This document shows, piece after piece, positions 5,028 to 7,026 of a DNA stretch of 7,026 nucleotides (within the stretch, counting starts at the first letter, position 1; the number at the start of each line of letters is the position of its first letter). Below the pieces are notes generated by a model. The model made no database searches. It saw only the letters and a list, made by a program, of their open reading frames with translations, and was not told the DNA's origin. A program made the position numbers and the translations under genes. Source of the DNA: Bordetella parapertussis. GTDB lineage: Bacteria > Pseudomonadota > Gammaproteobacteria > Burkholderiales > SG8-41. The stretch is from positions 1-7,026 of the forward strand of contig CAMBSS010000197.1 in assembly GCA_945870465.1 (NCBI GenBank). Reading direction: 5' to 3'.

Positions 5028-7026
5028 TTGAATAAACGCGAACTTTTCAAGAAAACCATCGCCTGGATACTGATTGCGACTACGGTCAATCCGACCTTCA
5101 TGGCGCCCGCTTTCGCGCGCGACAGCGACATTTACCTCGCGAGCACGACCGGCACCAGCACCGCCGAGCCGAACGTGCTCTTCATTCTCGGCACCAACGA
5201 CCGCATGAACGTGGCCGAAGCGTGGCGCGAATACGACCCGCTCGTCTACGACTCGCACGCCGAGTACCTGTGGAACGACATCAACATCATCAATAACGGC
5301 GCCGAGCAGGTCACCGAACACGCCGACAGGATTTCAACCGCCGCGCCGCCGACCAACCCGTTCAGCGTGTGGGGCACGTGGTCGGGCGCGCTGAACACCG
5401 ACCGCCAGGCGTTGTGGATGGCGACCAAGGCTTATGCGAACGGCACGCTGGCAGGCGACCCCGGTGCGCGCTCACAGTACCGCAATTACTGGCTCGGCTC
5501 GTGGCATTACTGGCTGCCCACCGGCACTGCGACGACCGACCCGCGGCTGCGGTCGGTGACGTTCAACCGCTTTCTCGGCTTCGTGCAAACCATCGCCGGC
5601 GCGCGTGGCGGCGTTACCTTCCCCAATGCCACCACCGCCAATTACACCGGCGCCAACGATTTTCGCACTTCAAACGTGTGCTCTGCTTCACTCACGGAAC
5701 TCGAACCGTCGACCATCTTCGCCCCCACCGGCCGCGCGCAAAACGCCGGCTTCATGCTGAACCAGCAATGGGTGCGCTACGAGCCGCACCTCGGCCTGCA
5801 AACGGTGAACAATCCCGCCCTCAATTACCCCGGCAACAATACCAGCGCCGGCAACACCTCGTCGTCGCCCACCGTGACCACCTTCCTCAAGGGCTACGTG
5901 GACGGCGTTAGCGGGGCGCCGACCAACACAGCGACGCCGACCGAGCCGACCAATGTTTATCGCGACAGCACCAATGCCTTCGGCACTCCCTCCGGCACGG
6001 GCGTCCAAGGCCTGCCCATCCGCCGGCAACGCGGCCCCATCACTGCGATACCGACTGTCGCCGCAGCGGGGAACACCGCGCCGGACGGCGTCCGCAGTTA
6101 CGCCGGCTGGACCGATCCCAAGGCCGACATGGGCGGCTACGTGTTCCAGTCGTGGACCGCAGCCACCACCGTGGGCTATTACTACCCGCAGACGGTGCTC
6201 GCCAGCTTGCGCGGCGTCTACGGCTACACGCTGGGCGCGGCCGGGCTCGGGTATGTCCCCGCCGGCTCGCTCGCGAACGAGCAATTCAGCGCGTGGCTCG
6301 GTAATCGCGACGGCGCGCCCACGTTCGGCAACGAAGTCGGCACGCCGGGTTATTACGATGCGACCGTCACGACCTGCAATCCCGCATCGGGTGGCACGGT
6401 TGCCAACAAGTGCATCCAGTATGCGAGCGGCGCTTCGACCTATGCCATCACCCAGAATTGCACGCCGGTAGGCTCAGTGCGGCAGGAAAGAGACGCGCTA
6501 AATACCGTGCGCTATACGATGCCCGGGGCCGCGTGCAACACCAGCGGGGCCGCGACCTGCACGGTCAATGGCGTGAGCCAGCCGCTTGGAACCTGCACGG
6601 GCGCGCCGGCCAATCTGACGGCGCCGGCGTGCACTTTGAATACGGACACCAACTTCTTCACGACGCTTGTCAACACGGGCTGCAGCTACGGCGCCGGCAC
6701 GGTCTTGAACGTCGCCGCCTGCGCGTGGTCGGGCCGGCAGTCGGTCTATATCGAAGGCCAGGGCACTTATTTCTACGGCGGCACCTGTCAGGAAAACGGC
6801 TACAACTCGACCCAGCCGAACTCGTCGTGCGCGATCGGCGCCGGCGGCGGGGGACTCGGAGTGGGAACCTATTCGGCAAGCCGGGTATTGAACGGCGTAG
6901 CGCAGCCGAACGTGATCGGCGCCTATCCGTCGCCCCCGCCGGCCACCGGCACCACCACGATCGGGTGCTATAACATCCGCGCCGCCGGGACCTACCGCTA
7001 CGGCGGCACCTGCAGCGGCGGCCTCG
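5028..7026 (+). CDS. pilY1: PilY1 family type IV pilus tip protein (3' end beyond window)
   Basis: The frame stays open from 5028 to the right edge (666 codons), so the gene is partial and the C-terminal beta-propeller of the PilY1/PilC family would lie outside. The preferred TTG start gives a secretion signal: NKRELFKK, a hydrophobic stretch (10-26) and a probable cleavage after APAFA (Ala30). The alternative ATG at 5016 adds MRCH. Residues 48-60, EPNVLFILGTNDR, align with the first strand and MIDAS loop of the vWA domain usual here, but DxSxS is replaced by Gly55, Asn57 and Arg59. Residues 100-170 are Trp/Tyr-rich (NYWLGSWHYWLP). Residues 31-449 have one cysteine (218), whereas 450-662 have thirteen, with GTYxYGGTC recurring 75 residues apart (Cys587, Cys662). 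PilY1 rides on the PilVWX tip complex as adhesin and surface sensor and is needed for pilus extension. Identity rests on position after pilX, the signal peptide and the vWA-like start. Confidence 0.88.
   Translation, partial: MNKRELFKKTIAWILIATTVNPTFMAPAFARDSDIYLASTTGTSTAEPNVLFILGTNDRMNVAEAWREYDPLVYDSHAEYLWNDINIINNGAEQVTEHADRISTAAPPTNPFSVWGTWSGALNTDRQALWMATKAYANGTLAGDPGARSQYRNYWLGSWHYWLPTGTATTDPRLRSVTFNRFLGFVQTIAGARGGVTFPNATTANYTGANDFRTSNVCSASLTELEPSTIFAPTGRAQNAGFMLNQQWVRYEPHLGLQTVNNPALNYPGNNTSAGNTSSSPTVTTFLKGYVDGVSGAPTNTATPTEPTNVYRDSTNAFGTPSGTGVQGLPIRRQRGPITAIPTVAAAGNTAPDGVRSYAGWTDPKADMGGYVFQSWTAATTVGYYYPQTVLASLRGVYGYTLGAAGLGYVPAGSLANEQFSAWLGNRDGAPTFGNEVGTPGYYDATVTTCNPASGGTVANKCIQYASGASTYAITQNCTPVGSVRQERDALNTVRYTMPGAACNTSGAATCTVNGVSQPLGTCTGAPANLTAPACTLNTDTNFFTTLVNTGCSYGAGTVLNVAACAWSGRQSVYIEGQGTYFYGGTCQENGYNSTQPNSSCAIGAGGGGLGVGTYSASRVLNGVAQPNVIGAYPSPPPATGTTTIGCYNIRAAGTYRYGGTCSGGL

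Noticed and set aside
5688..6284. Long minus-strand open frame (198 codons) antisense to pilY1
   Set aside because: It is Gly/Ala/Arg-rich, typical of the reverse frame of GC-rich coding DNA, and overlaps a clear plus-strand gene.
1..7026. CRISPR arrays, insertion sequences, toxin-antitoxin or defence genes
   Set aside because: Both strands were read. There are no regularly spaced repeats, transposase motifs or defence-gene signatures.

Overview
The window reads as chromosomal DNA of a Gram-negative proteobacterium, most likely a betaproteobacterium (Nitrosomonadales/Burkholderiales type). The evidence is GC-rich coding DNA, a tRNA-Thr(CGU) very close to the E. coli type, an Irr-like Fur-family repressor, and a minor-pilin operon in the order pilE-like, fimT, pilV, pilW, pilX, pilY1. 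The species cannot be named from the sequence alone.

Layout. Positions 1-531 are AT-richer and hold no convincing gene, but contain a compact tandem/inverted repeat (422-455) and an imperfect stem-loop (467-492). A minus-strand tRNA-Thr(CGU) with encoded CCA lies at 532-607, with its own extended -10 promoter and GC-rich discriminator. Next, also on the minus strand, is a 146-aa Irr-like Fur-family regulator (703-1143). Its best promoter sits so close to the ATG that the mRNA is predicted to be leaderless. The divergent 381-bp intergenic region (1144-1524) holds two perfect 6-6-6 palindromes (one of the CRP-type form GTGA-N6-TCAC), an extended -10 element pointing at the pilus operon, and a leader with two mutually exclusive hairpins.

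From 1525 to the right edge runs a plus-strand type IV pilus priming and tip operon. Four class III prepilins (PilE-like, FimT, PilV, PilW) and PilX overlap one another by 4-16 nt, so translation is probably coupled. A 93-nt gap containing a strong hairpin, whose T-tract lies on the opposite strand, precedes the PilY1 gene, which runs off the right end after 666 codons. By analogy with Pseudomonas aeruginosa FimU-PilVWXE-PilY1, the products form the initiation complex and tip of a type IV pilus: the minor pilins prime assembly and carry PilY1, a surface adhesin and mechanosensor. As in the tip pseudopilin GspK, PilX lacks Glu at mature position 5.

The operon is a known system. The parts least like textbook examples are PilY1 (its vWA MIDAS motif is replaced, it probably starts at TTG, and it has an abrupt Cys-rich segment with a 75-residue repeat) and the non-coding structures upstream of the operon.
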